The translations under genes were made by a program, and so were the position numbers. Positions 34,691 through 46,680 of a DNA stretch of 64,000 nucleotides are shown here, in pieces. Source of the DNA: Thuidium tamariscinum (taxonomy: Eukaryota; Streptophyta; Bryopsida; Hypnales; Thuidiaceae). The notes beneath the pieces are model-generated. The model was not told the DNA's origin. It made no database searches and worked only from the letters and a program-made list of their open reading frames with translations. Numbering within the stretch: position 1 is the first letter of the stretch; the number at the start of each line of letters is the position of its first letter. Location: the NCBI GenBank assembly GCA_947034885.2, contig OX344750.2, positions 5,518,001 through 5,582,000 on the forward strand, written 5' to 3'.

Positions 34691-34927
34691 AGGTGGGCAC
34701 CCCCAAACTACCACTTCTTGCTACTTTACTTAATTACAAATATTAGATTGACCAAATTTTTATATTTTCTTGTTGTCAAGTGAGAGGAGGTTCTAACACA
34801 CCAAAGAATGCAGCAATATGGATACCATATACAAAAGTTATAAAGGATCAAAGTTTTTTTGGTTAGAGATGTACCCAAAGTGATGATGGCAGTTTTGGGT
34901 CAGAAGCGCATTTGAAAGCACCCACCT
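34691..34927 (+). mobile_element. TA-flanked MITE, AGGTGGGT family, diverged copy
   Basis: The ends AGGTGGGCACCCCC and GCACCCACCT are flanked by TA on both sides. The interior follows the family at 43023 ('accaaatttttatattttcttgttgtcaag' type sequence, 'aatgcagcaatatgg'). It is 237 bp with no coding capacity. Confidence 0.65.
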
Positions 34928-35500
34928 TACAAAATGACCGCAAGAAATTCCAATCTCTTTACTTGGGGCAATATTGACTTTTCACATATATTTTGGAAAG
35001 ATGAATGTAGAGTTGCCTCATGAATTTATTTCCACGGTAAAAAGTCGAACTGCTGCGGTTGAAATCAGAGCATGAAAATAAAAGTTCTAAACTCATCGAG
35101 CTTGCAACAGACTGATAAAATATAATGTCAGGTACTGCCTCTGATGGCTTTCACCATCGAACTTATCTGTAACTGATACGGAGTACCTCGATTAATGAGA
35201 AGACATGGTACAATATGATACAGATAAATTTCAGGGAGGCAAGAAAAGCCTCGTCAACGGAAGGGATAACCAAGTAAGGCTCTCTCTGTCACTACACTCC
35301 ATAAAACTCATTCTCTGTAAAAACCTGCCAAATTTTTGGTTTCCAGGGTCTTCAACGTGTAAATCATCATATGATACAAGTGAAACTTCAACTCCAAGCT
35401 CAAAAACTAATTTATATTCATCAAATAGGGAATGGCTAAAAAGAAGGACGCATAACGTACTTCCAAGACGTGTGTGTGTGTCATCTTCACCAACAAATGT
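34928..35500. other. 3' flank of TFIIE-beta
   Basis: No separate gene is recognised. The part next to 35500 is the likely 3' untranslated region of the minus-strand TFIIE-beta gene. Confidence 0.4.
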
Positions 35501-37825
35501 TTATGGTACTTCGATAGATTTGGAAAGCTCAGCCAAGTGGGCATTTGCGTACTTGGTCCGCTTCAATTCCCTTTCTTTCTTTTCTATTGTGGCTTTGGAA
35601 TCTGGGAAGGTGAAATCTCGGCCATTGCCTCCCGTAGCTTCGTGCTGAGTTCGTGACTGGCTTCGTGAATGCTTTCTGCAATCCAGAAACTCTCGTGGTA
35701 TCTCCATCCCTCTTATCAGCTGCTTCGAGTCGTCATCCACCTGCCCATTGTGTGAAGAAAATAAATGACCATCGTGTACAACGAAGTCACCTATATGTGC
35801 AACAAAAAGTGAAATAATATTCTAGGAATTACAACATTTTCAAATCGCACAAGTATCTTCCAGATAAAACGTCTTCATCAATTACACAGCTGAAATCCAA
35901 CACTGGCAGAGAATTTGATCTGTGGCTTCTGTATTAGAACCACCTCGAGGTAGTCCACTTACTAATTATGCAAATTGACACGTTCTTATTAATAAAAAAA
36001 ACTGCAAGTCCAAGCAACGTCTATTGCTCGGTTTGTTTGGGTGGGGTGTCTGTGGTCCTCCTGTTCCTGGTGGGCCACTTGTGGCTGCCGGCTTTGTACT
36101 TTTTACTCTTGCAATGAAATTTCGTTTCATTTGCTTAAAATAAAAAAGTCAAAGCAACGAAGTGCAAGAATTGAACACCTTGATAACAAAGTTGAGATCA
36201 TTCGGGTAGACAATATCCTCCTGAGAATCACTGTTCGTCAACACCCAGACTTCTCCGCTTGCCTTCAGCTCCTGCAATGGCAACATATACGGTGTAAGCA
36301 CTCGAAATACTTGAGCAGATACATACGCCGACACATTTCAGTGGATACTTTCGTCAAAGTCAAACATGAGACAGGAGTACTTGCATATAAGTAGGTAAAG
36401 AAACTGACTCTCTGGGATACAACTTTACAGTGATGAAACTCTTGCACAGACCTCTGCATCCAGACTAACAGTGACTGTACAGTACTACAAAGTTATGATC
36501 TACAACAACAAAAACTTACGACTAGACTGAGTATCTGCCCGCGCCTGAATGCGGATATCACTTGCAAGAATTCAAATGAATGATTCCTAGGACTCAACCA
36601 TGAGTACCTGCACATCGGCTGCGACTCCAGGATATGAGTCTTCTAAATCACCCATAGGAATCCCATCTTGCAGATTTCTCAAGAGAATCAGAAGTTCCTG
36701 CTTGGTTTTAAGGACGTGCTTTGTCTGCCACACCAACCATCATCTTGTTACAATTTTGAGCTAATTACATGCACCTCACTGTCAGACCTAACTCCCGCGA
36801 AATCTTGCACAGTGAGATATTTAAGATTTTGATTTTGAGAATGTACTGATAACCCCTCAATTCGTGTCGGGTTTAGGTCACCTACCAAAAAAATGTTTGA
36901 ACTGCTACGTATATTATGCGAATAATGCATTCTCTACTGCATTGGTATTCTCTTTGGTTTACCACCGAGAAATTGAAAACCTGACAATTCAGAAATACTA
37001 ACTGGGTTTAGCGCTTAAAGTGTGCTTAGATCTGCCAGCCACTAGAGAATTGCAGTAGAAGTTCGGTAAGTCCTAAGCGAATCGCGTTAACATAGCGATC
37101 ATACACAAATGCACGAAAATGAATACTTGTGAAATGAGGTTCAAGTTCGAGCGGAAATTGAGATGCGTGAATTACCTTATAAGCAAATCGCTGACCATCA
37201 AACGAGACCTTCACGTTGCTCTTTAAACCCTCAAACACATCCTTGGTATTTTTCACGTCTACGAAACAGAGGTCATTGATCTCCTCAGGCAAGAGCGATT
37301 GTCGTGACTGCACTCAAAAGGGAACTATGTCATGTAAATTCGTTCTACAATCCAGGACCTCACGACCAAATCCCTCCCATTTTGAAAAGCAGAGGTAGTG
37401 AGAGGGAGCCATAAGGATAGTGAGAGGGAGCTCACCATCTCATTTTCCATGATTTTCCTCGTTGGAAGGATCTGACTGTGTTGAAATTTGAATTTAAAAC
37501 CCCAATCATAAAACCCTAAATATCGTCACTACTGTTGTTACAAAATTGAGCAGTTGGTATTGCTTAGGATTTCAAAGGCATAACATACTTCGAGCAAAAG
37601 ACCAAGCACGCGCTTGATCTGCGCACCAACAGGCGATTTTTGGATGGTAGCAATATGCTGCAGCTTCTCAGTGTCATTGGTGAAGGAGGAGCGTTCCGCA
37701 AGAGGCACATGGGACAGAGGGGGCAGGGGGGTGAGTGTCGGCCGACTAGAGGTGATAGTGGCGAGCGACGATTGTAGCTTCTCTTGCTGCTGTATGAATT
37801 GCGCAAGCTTCTGCGACAACGCCAT
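35501..37825 (-). CDS. Transcription initiation factor IIE subunit beta (TFIIE-beta)
   Basis: The reverse-strand exons in order are 37825-37589, 37307-37176, 36724-36608, 36271-36179 and 35740-35501 (272 residues, all introns GT-AG and phase 0). TFIIE-beta pairs with TFIIE-alpha, recruits TFIIH and helps open the promoter for RNA polymerase II in the nucleus. Residues 1-50 form a Gln/Ser-rich helix and linker. The core winged-helix region begins FTNDTEKLQHIATIQKSPVG and continues AQIKRVLGLLLESRQSLLPE. The second winged helix covers TKQELLILLRNLQDGIPMGD to ELKASGEVWVLTNSDSQEDI. The conserved YPND..IKVDDD linker and the basic C-terminal helices (KKERELKRTKYANAHLAEL) follow. Length is close to the plant norm. 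Nothing looks broken. Confidence 0.92.
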
Positions 37826-38348
37826 CACTGGCAACGTTTTCTTTCTCAGATTATTGTTGCTGCTGCTGCTGACCTTCTCTCAAGCTCTCTCTCCACCTCC
37901 ATCTCTCTAGAAATCTCTTTCTCTCAATCTATGTCTCCATTTGAATCTCTGAGGGGCACTGCGAGAGTGCAATCGTGGTGTGAGGACGATGAGATTTGCA
38001 CGGGAACCCCTAATCCTTGACAGAATCCTTCCTCTCGTGCATCAACTTCTACTTGAGAGTTGAGACTTAGACTCATGAGCACGTCAAGTGACTTGGCCAC
38101 CAATCCTTGTCACTCCATTCCATTCGAGGTAAGTTACTCGCACCTTCTTCACGGCTCACAAATTCTGCTGCGAATGGGGACGTGCCGGCTTAGTAACAGC
38201 TTTCGGTTGACTCTTTGGTGCCCAAGATTCTTTTCGTGTGAAGAGTTCGCTACTTAGAATTGGTTTTCAGTTGGCTCTTGGGAGCCGAAGATTCTTTTTG
38301 TGTGAAGGATTTTCCACCTCCATTATTGTCCTCCAAAGGTGAATAATA
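37826..38348. promoter_or_regulatory. Promoter/leader of TFIIE-beta
   Basis: CT-rich sequence lies just upstream of the ATG (37840-37950 on plus, so GA-rich in the sense strand), with no other gene recognised. Confidence 0.35.
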
Positions 38349-38530
38349 AGGTAGAAGGCTCAGTAATCGCCCATCTCAGGGTTGAAACTGAATTTTGGGG
38401 AGGTGAAACATTTTTCAGAATATTTTACTTAAAAAGACAAGTGAAATTGACATCTAACCCAAGTCGTTTCATATTTTTTGAAACTTTATGGAATTAGTTA
38501 TCAAATTTTGAATTTGAAAAGGCATTCTAT
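38349..38530 (+). repeat. Dispersed repeat, AGGTAGAAGG family, truncated copy
   Basis: It begins TA|AGGTAGAAGGCTC like the inner end at 60969 and shares 'gacatctaacccaagtcgtt' and 'ggggaggtgaaacattttt' with 10925-11255. The right end is missing. Confidence 0.55.
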
Positions 38531-40419
38531 CTTAGCAAAGTTTTGGAGGTGCTTTTGGTCAAAGTGCAAGGGGTGGGTGCATTCGAGGAAAGCTCATGTA
38601 GCATAGCGCATTCGAACAAAGTTCAAGCCTAGTGTATTCACGCAACGTTCAGGCTGTATTTAAACAATATTTAGGTGTGTTTGAGTAATGTTTCAGGGCT
38701 GCACTGGACGAAGTTTGGTAGGTGTGATTGGGGTCAACTCTATGAAGACAAATCAAAAAAAGCAAGGTTGGTGAAGATACATTGGGGAAAAAAAGGTTGA
38801 TGGAGGACAATTAGGGGCGAGATTGTCTAAGTCTAAAAAATTGAAGAAAAAGTGAGCTGAAGTGCCAAAAAATTGAAGACTTGGCTAAGAGCAAAAAAAT
38901 GAATTATGTAAAAGTGCATTTTCATTTTGTATCTTTAAGGTTAACATACATTATTTTTGTTTAAAATATGATTCTTGAGAATGGATGAAAGAATCACAAA
39001 TATAAGATAAATTTAAAAATGAAAAACTTATAATTGCTATTTTGTTTAATTATTATATTATTAATAATTTTGTCATGCTTAGTAATTGGAGTTAAAGTTT
39101 TATGGTAAAAATTATAATATGCTGTATCTAAATAGGTGTGTAGTTTTAGATATAAAATTTATTAAGCTAAGATTTTAAAATAAGTTATCACGTGATTAAC
39201 AAAAATTCTAATTTAGAGTTCTAGGATGCTCATTGTTTATAGAGTTCAATATTACAATATTAGTATATTACTAAAATTAGGCAATAAAAGTGTAATGAAT
39301 TGGCATGTAGCTAGTTTGTTGTCTATGTGTGTTGGTCGTGCTATTATGATTATCAAAGTACAAATTATAAGTAGTCACTTCACTTGGAGATGAAGGCAAT
39401 GTCAATTTAACAAAGCTTTATGGGCAATTTATTTTTGAGACAAGATGGATTATTGATTATTAGTGCCGCTGTAGGTGACATCAAAGGTGTGGCATGGATT
39501 TAAGGTGCTATTTTTGGTGGAGCTATTTATCTACAGCAATTGCTAATCTACAAAAGTTATTGATATACAACATTTACATGGAATCTTTTCTATGCTTTGA
39601 CAATACAATTCTAGATTTGCCTCAACTACTTGAACATATGCTTGTAAATGTTTAGGATCATCTTCTTTTTACTCGTGTTTTATAAACACTCTTTTATTTT
39701 TTGATTTTAAATTCAAACCATTGCAAATGCATATCTATAGATAAAATATATTCCTCTACGTCATAGTAAAGGTCATATTCTTGTGTTAATCTACAATGTT
39801 TTTAGAGTGTCATTTTCTCACGTTGTTCATGTTATATTGCTAGTATTGGTCTTCTTCTTAGTTTTAGTATAATAACTATGTTTAATGTTTCTATAATGTT
39901 CATGATTCATCATATCGGGTTGTTTAGAATACATGGCATAAAAGTTAGAAAATTTTAAAACTAATGTTACATTTCAAATTTTAATTGTCATTTGAAATTG
40001 TACTACAATACAAGTAGTGCATATATTAAAAAAATGTATATGTAGAACACTATTTTTATGGTGTGTATTGTAAATGGGTATGAAAAAATTAGACATATCA
40101 ATTTTATATATAAAATAGCCCAACTATAAAAACCAAAGGACTAAATTTATGTGTAAAAATACCATCATTTTAATCATTATAATGAAGGTAAATATCCCCA
40201 TATCAAATACCATGTTAACTTACGTAACTACTTAAAATTACAAGGAGTCATCTCCTCAAGGATGTTGCTTTACAAATATTCTATAATTCAAAGGAAACTA
40301 GTTACTTTGGCCTTAAACAAGAACTTTTGCATATATAAAATGATTATTCAAAATTGAATTCAATAAAAATAGTAAAATATTTTTTTTAATAAATATCTAT
40401 AATAATAATTTAACCCCCA
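38531..40419. other. AT-rich intergenic DNA, no gene recognised
   Basis: No coding or RNA gene signal. Near 38600-38720 there are repeated 'aagttcaggc/aatgtttcagg'-type phrases. Confidence 0.45.
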
Positions 40420-42020
40420 AATATTTTTGACAATGTTTTCTCTAAAAACATTCTAAAACTACCATTTCTAATACAAATACCAAAACTTAGGGAAAAAAAT
40501 TCTTGACACATTTAACTACAAAATATTATAGTATTTTGGTTTGAAAAGATGTAGAAAATATTTCAAAAGTTTTTCCTATGTAGATTGCAAGACATTAGCA
40601 TTTGAATTGAAAAAAAATCATTTTTTGGGCTCTACCAAAAATTGAGTAGCTACACTTTACAAGGTCACATTTATATTGAAAAAAAGTTCAAATTTATGGT
40701 TATTCTTTGGACTTATTTTCTTAAAGCAAGTTCTCTACATACTTGAAAAATTTCAAACCATTTGGAATTGTACAATGGGGTACCAATCAAAATGGCATTT
40801 TCAAATTTGTAGTGAAAGAAATTTCAATGTTGCTAACTTTGACAACTTCTTGAGAGCTAAAAAATTGGTATTTTACCATTGAATTTTTTTGATGCGGATG
40901 TAAAAACTCATCTTTACTACACATGTTGGGAGATTTTGCGTATCTTTATATGGATAAGTCTTTTGAACTTAAAATTTGGAACACATGTTACCAACATAGA
41001 CATGAATTCACAAAAAAAATTCATGGTAAGAAACTAATTTTTCAACCCTGAGGAGGATGTCAAAGTTGACCATAGTGAAAATTTTCTCAAAACTATACAT
41101 GTTGGTAGATTTCAAACATCTTTTTTTGTGTTAATATGTGGACATTGAAAATTTTCACACATATTACAAACATAGAGCTTATTTCATGACAAAAATTTAA
41201 TGGAAAAAAATTTTCAATCCTTGGGACGGTGTCAAAGTTGATTGTAGTAAAAACGTTTTCATAGCTACACGTGTTGGTAGATTCTGAATGTCTTTTTTCT
41301 ATAAATATTTTGGCGTTGAAATTTGACAAACATATTATAAATTTAGAGATGATCTTGTAAAAAAAATTCAATGGTAAAATACCAATTTTTTAGCTCTTAG
41401 GAAGCTATCAAAGTGAGAAGCACTGAAATTTCTTTCACTACAAATTTGAAAACACCATTTTGATTGGTACCCCATTGTACAAAATATAGGAATAAAGTAG
41501 TAAATAGAAAAAAAGTAGAAAATGATTCAAAATATCAAATTATAAATAATCTATTTATGGAAATAAAAATGCCAATCTCAATGCTTAAAACGTTGTAATA
41601 AACAATCTACACCTAATTTTATTTTTTGAAATATTAAAAACTCAATTAAATAAAAAATTTCAAACTTCTTTTGTAATGTAGAGATTCTATAACTACCCAC
41701 AAACTATCCTAAACTAAAACTCTTCATAACTTTTGACTCATTGATTATAATAGAAAGATTCAAAGTTTTCTACTTTGATATAAATCTTAAGAATTAATTT
41801 CAATTTTTTATCTCTTAAAAAAAGGAGTTTTTAAAACAAAAATTTGGTTGCCTCAATTGTTTGCTAAGCAATGAAAACTCCATTTCATACAATAACTTAT
41901 TACCAATGTAGTCAAAAGTTATGTAAGTTGTTGGGCCTTAAAGGTACTCCTTGAAAATATGTTGTGTGAAAATTTCAAAGAAAAAAATAAAAACTCCATT
42001 TGTAGTGAGTTGTCCAAAAT
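40420..42020 (+). repeat. 0.9-kb dispersed repeat interrupted by a fold-back element
   Basis: The two flanks (40420-40775 and 41475-42020) are collinear with the uninterrupted copy at 52210-53115 and the inverse copy at 26440-27345. Shared phrases are 'gattgcaagacattagcatt', 'aaactcttcataacttttga' and 'gttgggccttaaaggtactc'. The insertion at 40776-41474 splits it. Confidence 0.65.
40776..41474. mobile_element. 699-bp fold-back/long-TIR element with 8-bp target duplication
   Basis: It starts TGGGGTACCAATCAAAATGG and ends with the complement CCATTTTGATTGGTACCCCA. The inverted arms exceed 110 bp at about 90% identity. TTGTACAA flanks both sides (40768-40775 and 41475-41482). The related repeat at about 52575 has only TTGCATAA at this point, an empty site. 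An 8-bp duplication suits hAT-like transposition. It has no transposase; the interior units match those of 4380-5950. Confidence 0.78.
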
Positions 42021-43022
42021 CACTATGTTGCCAAAAAATACAATTGGGGTATTTAGGGGTTAACTGCAAGGTGATGGATTCAAATGGCCTAAGCTTATGG
42101 TGGCTTCTTTGTCAAAAAACACTCAAACTCATTAGAAGAGATTTGAAGCCTTTCAAAAGATTGAGTTTCTAAATTGTGGAAACATATTTGGGGATGTTGC
42201 CTTATAAGCAATCTAATATGGTCAAATGATTGCCACGTCTAATAATATTAATGAATTAATTTAAAAAAATAAAAATTACTATTTTTTAAAACTTGAATTT
42301 TTAATAATCATTTTTTGGTTTCCTAATACCATTTGAAAATTTTGAATTCTCTTGACTTTTTCTTAGAAATTTGAACATTTAAAGCAATAATGGCTAGTTG
42401 CAACATTAGAAACAATTTCAAGGAATAATCTTGTAGAGTTTTGAAATCTTTTCTATAATTGTGTACTTAAAATTTTTTTTCCTATACACTTTTTGACACT
42501 TTTTCATTCTTTTTCTCAGTTCAACATTATTTTGACACTAAAGTGTCAAACACAAAGATTTATGCATCATACTTTTGGCAATTTAGTGTCAAAAAAGATG
42601 TAAAAAGTAAAACCACGTTTTGGATTAGGTATTATTATTTTTTAATTCTAAAAATTAATAGTGTTTTTGGGTGTTGCAACCACTCAATACAGACAAAAAA
42701 GACGTAGTGGTTTTGGAAGTTTAAAAAAAGTAAAAGCCCATCAAGTTCATTCTATCTATTAGAAAATGTGACACATGTTATTGTAATATCTCAATATGTA
42801 CTTGTCATGCATATGAAATGCCTATGGTATCAAGCTAACATGCTCTAATTGATGGCCTTGAATTTGTTTCATACTGCACCAACCCTAGTAACTACACCTA
42901 AATGGATTTGAATAAACAATTGAGCAATGTTCTTATTATTAAATTATTTCATATTTTGATGGAACTTCTGAGAAGTAAAATGAGTATTTTAGATTCCCTT
43001 CTTATTCATTTTTTGAACACTA
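42021..43022. other. AT-rich intergenic DNA, nothing recognised
   Basis: Short frames only. Near 42480-42600 the phrase 'tttttgacact' recurs in both orientations. Confidence 0.4.
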
Positions 43023-43294
43023 AGGTGGGTACACCTAAAAGGGTCACTTTTTGGTACTGTGCCTAGTAACTATCACTGGTCTAATAAAATTTTCATATAG
43101 TCTTCTTGGCAAGTGAAAGCACATTCCAATGCACTTAAAAATGCAGCATTTGGATATAGTATGCAAAAGTTATTGAGGTTCAAAGTCTGTTTCTAAAAGT
43201 GCTCCAACCAAATAGGTACATAATGAAAATCAGAAATGTGCAGCAACTATAGATGGCACTTTTAGGTAAGGTGCAATTTTAGGTGTACCCACCT
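43023..43294 (+). mobile_element. TA-flanked 272-bp MITE, AGGTGGGT family
   Basis: AGGTGGGTACACCTAAAA at the left and its complement at the right are flanked by TA on both sides (43021-43022 and 43295-43296). It is the same length as the inverted copy at 54646-54917 and closely similar. It is non-coding, with Tc1/mariner (Stowaway)-like insertion preference. Confidence 0.8.
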
Positions 43295-43852
43295 TATACA
43301 AGTAAACTATGAATTTTCAAAGCAATGAAAATAGTTGCAATCCAAAGAAACCGTAATTCTCTAAACTCTCATAAATAGAGGCACTACATTGTAGGCAAGA
43401 ATCTGTAGGGTCTGATTTGAAAAAGAGATCAGAATCAGGTGCACTTCCCGGAAGTCATACCCCATTCCCAGTTGTGCTCCACCAACCCCCTTTTCTGACT
43501 GTAGTTGAGTCACTTCCAAGGAATATTTCGGTGGGGCTGGCTGGCAAATGGAGGACCGCCCTCATCATACTTTTTCAATTAACTTACATATAATCAAGGC
43601 TCTCCTTCCCAAACTTCGTACAATAGCGACAGCCCACCATTTGGCATAAACCCTAATTCTTTTTCAAAGACCTGAAATGACCGTAAAATCCAAGCTTCAG
43701 TATTATCCACAGCAGTTACCATTTTGAGGTCATGTTCTCCAGCTTCAACTGGACTTACACTTACACACAAACTTACCAATTTGAGGGGTCGTCTTCTCCA
43801 GCTTGAACTGGAAACACCCAAATGGATTAACTTGCACACAAACTTCCAAATT
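43295..43852. repeat. Intergenic DNA with short tandem repeats
   Basis: At 43725-43850 two diverged units of about 75 bp share 'tctccagcttcaactgga', 'cacacaaacttaccaatttg' and 'aggggt(c/a)gt'. The second unit runs into the outer TIR element. No gene is recognised. Confidence 0.45.
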
Positions 43853-44580
43853 AGGGGTAGTCACAACTTCTTCAACTTGAGTTCAATTCTCAAAGTATTG
43901 AGATGTATTGCATTAGGGGTTGTCATGGCACTTCTAGGTTCCAGATTTTCTCAGGGAATTGAGGGAAAGGGTGAGCCAATCGGTTTGCTGGAAGTTGGAG
44001 GTGGTGTGACACCCCTTGGGAAGGGCAGAAGATGAACCTTTGAGGTTCGTTCACCTCGAGTGAGACTTGGGTAAAAATGTCTACGCGCTTGTTAGCCTCT
44101 AACTGCAGCGGAGGGGCAAATAGTGTTGCGGAAGGGTGAAACTATGAAGCGGAAGATCAAATTTTCCCAGGGAATGAATCCCAGGCCTGACACAAACCAC
44201 AAATGGAAACCTGCTATGTGGACGTTCCCAGGGAATTCTACAACAAGTGAAGGTGCCGTAACAAGTGAAGGTGCCGTGACAACCCCTATTGTTGTTGGTT
44301 GTCAATGGCTTCCACTATCATAATGCCTTGAGAATTGAGAGTGTTGTTTCTTCTCCTCCATAAATGAAGAAATTGGTTCCTTGAAGAATTTTGCAGTTAG
44401 GTTGGTTGTATGTGTCTTGTGGAGCGTTGTTGGTAACAATTTCTTCAAGAACTATTGCAAAGAGAGAAAGGGGGGTCTCACCTCCTTCACACAGAACCGC
44501 TCACCATTGGCTCCTCTTTTGTTTTGCCAATTTCTTTGACTTTAGAGAATTTTGCTTCTTGGAAGAGGTGTGACTACCCC
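43853..44580. mobile_element. TA-flanked TIR element, GGGGTAGTCACACC family (outer)
   Basis: The left end GGGGTAGTCACAACTTCTTC and the right end (complement GGGGTAGTCACACCTCTTCC) are each bordered by TA (43851-43852 and 44581-44582). The right interior matches 2610-2709. It contains a second element at 43916-44286. No coding capacity. Confidence 0.6.
43916..44286. mobile_element. TA-flanked TIR element nested in the outer one
   Basis: The ends GGGGTTGTCATGGCACTTC and GGTGCCGTGACAACCCC form a related but distinct inverted pair, and TA lies on both sides. Near the right end the 18-bp phrase ACAAGTGAAGGTGCCGT is directly duplicated. Non-coding. Confidence 0.55.
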
Positions 44581-44582
44581 TA

Positions 44583-46680
44583 CTCCAACTTGCAGCAGTA
44601 TGTCTACAGTGTATGCAGGCATACTCACACCTCCAGTCTCCTATACCTGTACAGTACATGGGCTTGGTTTTGTGAGTGCACAAAACTCCAAATCATAGTC
44701 TTTTTCTACGAGACAGAACCCTGACAGCTACAGTAGGTGCTGAAGGTGCCGAAGGAGGTACAGGCAGGATATTTGCACCGCTTGTCTCCTTCGATCTTTG
44801 CAGCTGGAGTCGGTTTCTCGCAGCAGGCAGTATAAGTTTTCACCAGGCTCTGTTCTCGAAAGATCTTCAGAATTGTGAGCTCACTCAGTCGCTGCAGGAT
44901 CGGACTTTGGTGATCTAGGAAGCGTTTTGGGGCTCGACTTCTGTGCACACAGCGTCGATCGGCCCGTCAGAGGATCCCTGCACCGGGGCAACCTCTGGCG
45001 GAGAGCCCCACTACTCTAGCTTTTAGCTCGCCATGGACTGCAGTAGTACTAACAAGAAGTTTGTCAGCAGTTAATGGCCGCAAGTGCAAGTGCTAGTTAG
45101 TGCGTAGTCGACAGGTCAACTCACACACACTGGATGAGTGGAGGACACAAGCTAATGGACGACGACGGAGTCGTCACCGTCGCCAGGCGGTTGCCAGTGA
45201 TGAGCTTCATAATGACGACAATCGGCTTCCAAGTGCTGGGGCTCCATCACTGCAACCTCTTTGTCTCCCTGGAGTAGTAAGTTAAGTTAATTATAATGGA
45301 TTGTACCACCCAAGCGTCTTTTCCATCTACGCTCCAGCTGTTGTCGCCTGCTGGCGATCGGACGACGTCGCCTTTGCCGTCGCTGTATTGTGTCTAGCTA
45401 CTGTAGTGTCCGACGCGTGCGAGCTGAGCTCACGTTTCCTGCACCAGCTAGCTTGCGCTGAAGCACAGTTAACTCTTGTTATTCGTTTCCAGGAGGTGTA
45501 ATTGGCGGCAGTCACGAGACAAAGCCCTGTGGACTGTGGTGTGCGATTCGAATTGGGGTGTCGGTGGTGACAGACGCATTGCGCCAGCCGGGTGAGTTTG
45601 TGAAGCTAGTTGCTGTGTTTGATCAAGGGTTTGGGTTTGGACTGTTTGGTCATGGCGCCATGGAAGAGTGAGAGAAGCCTGGGCTGGGTGTGTCCGTTGT
45701 ACACCGTGATCGTCAGGTTCTGTTTCGTATACCATGAAGCCCGGTTATGTGTCGAGTCCGTGAGCTTGTCCGACATTCCTTTCTTTTGCATGTAGTGAAT
45801 GTGACTTGATATGATCATGTTGTAATTGCACCGTCAGCTCCGCGTCTCCATCGTCTTGTTTCCGTTGAACGCTGGGCTTCACGAGCTTCGTACATGGCTT
45901 GTTTGTTGGTGCTTGGTTATCGTGTGCGCATGCTGGCGCGAACAAGTCGCATTGTTGATAAAACTGGGCCGAATCACGTGCTGTGTGCTTACAGGAGTTT
46001 TGGGAAACACGAAGGTTCTGATAAAGCCACCCGAGTCCTCGTTCCTGCTTTCTTGTTGAGTCCTGTACCTGTGTAAGTTGTGTGCTGGTTAGTCGATTGC
46101 TTCCCATTTCAACGCAGAGTGCTACACTCTAAAGCAATCAAAAAGATTTTGTATTAGGCAATTGCCAGAAAGCGGAGTCGTTTGATGAGGTCAATGTCTC
46201 GAGTTCTGGTCCAGAAAGCGTTGCAAAACCCCAGCCAGAGCACCTATCGTTGTTTCTGTGTCCGTATTTAGAAAGTTGCTGGCCATGGCGGCTCATGAAA
46301 CTGTTCGTGAACCTTGCTTGCATGTCACAGTACCGCTTGGGGAGTCGAACGTGTAATTTTGGGGCCACATGCACTAGTTAACGTGTTGCTACTCAACCTC
46401 GATTCGTATCACTGCTGATGTACCTTTTTATTATTTTTTCAGGGAGTAGCGCAGGGTTTTAGAATCAAAGTTTACATTGGACATCCACCATGTCGAAGAA
46501 GCGTGGCAAGCTTGGCGATGCCCTCCCTCGCACTGGCAAGCAGCCGGAGCATCATCCGAGGAGGAACTCCATCCAGCAATCAGGGTGATAGCAAGCTCCC
46601 CCTTGGCCTATGCGCATGGACGATTTCATGAACCGCCATGGCCAACGTCTCCTCTAAAGACAGACACAAAGAGATTTGTG
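44583..46680 (+). promoter_or_regulatory. Upstream region and likely leader of receptor kinase 1
   Basis: This is a GC-richer stretch of about 2 kb with no protein domain in any frame. The longest frames (45745-46107 minus and 45301-45501 plus) show no domain. The last few hundred bases are probably the 5' untranslated region, possibly with an intron. A hidden non-coding gene cannot be excluded. Confidence 0.35.

Noticed and set aside
46477-46680. Upstream extension of the receptor kinase 1 frame
   Set aside because: The extension lacks an ATG at its start (TTG). The methionine at 46681 (MTKR) is shared with the paralogue and lies close to the signal peptide.
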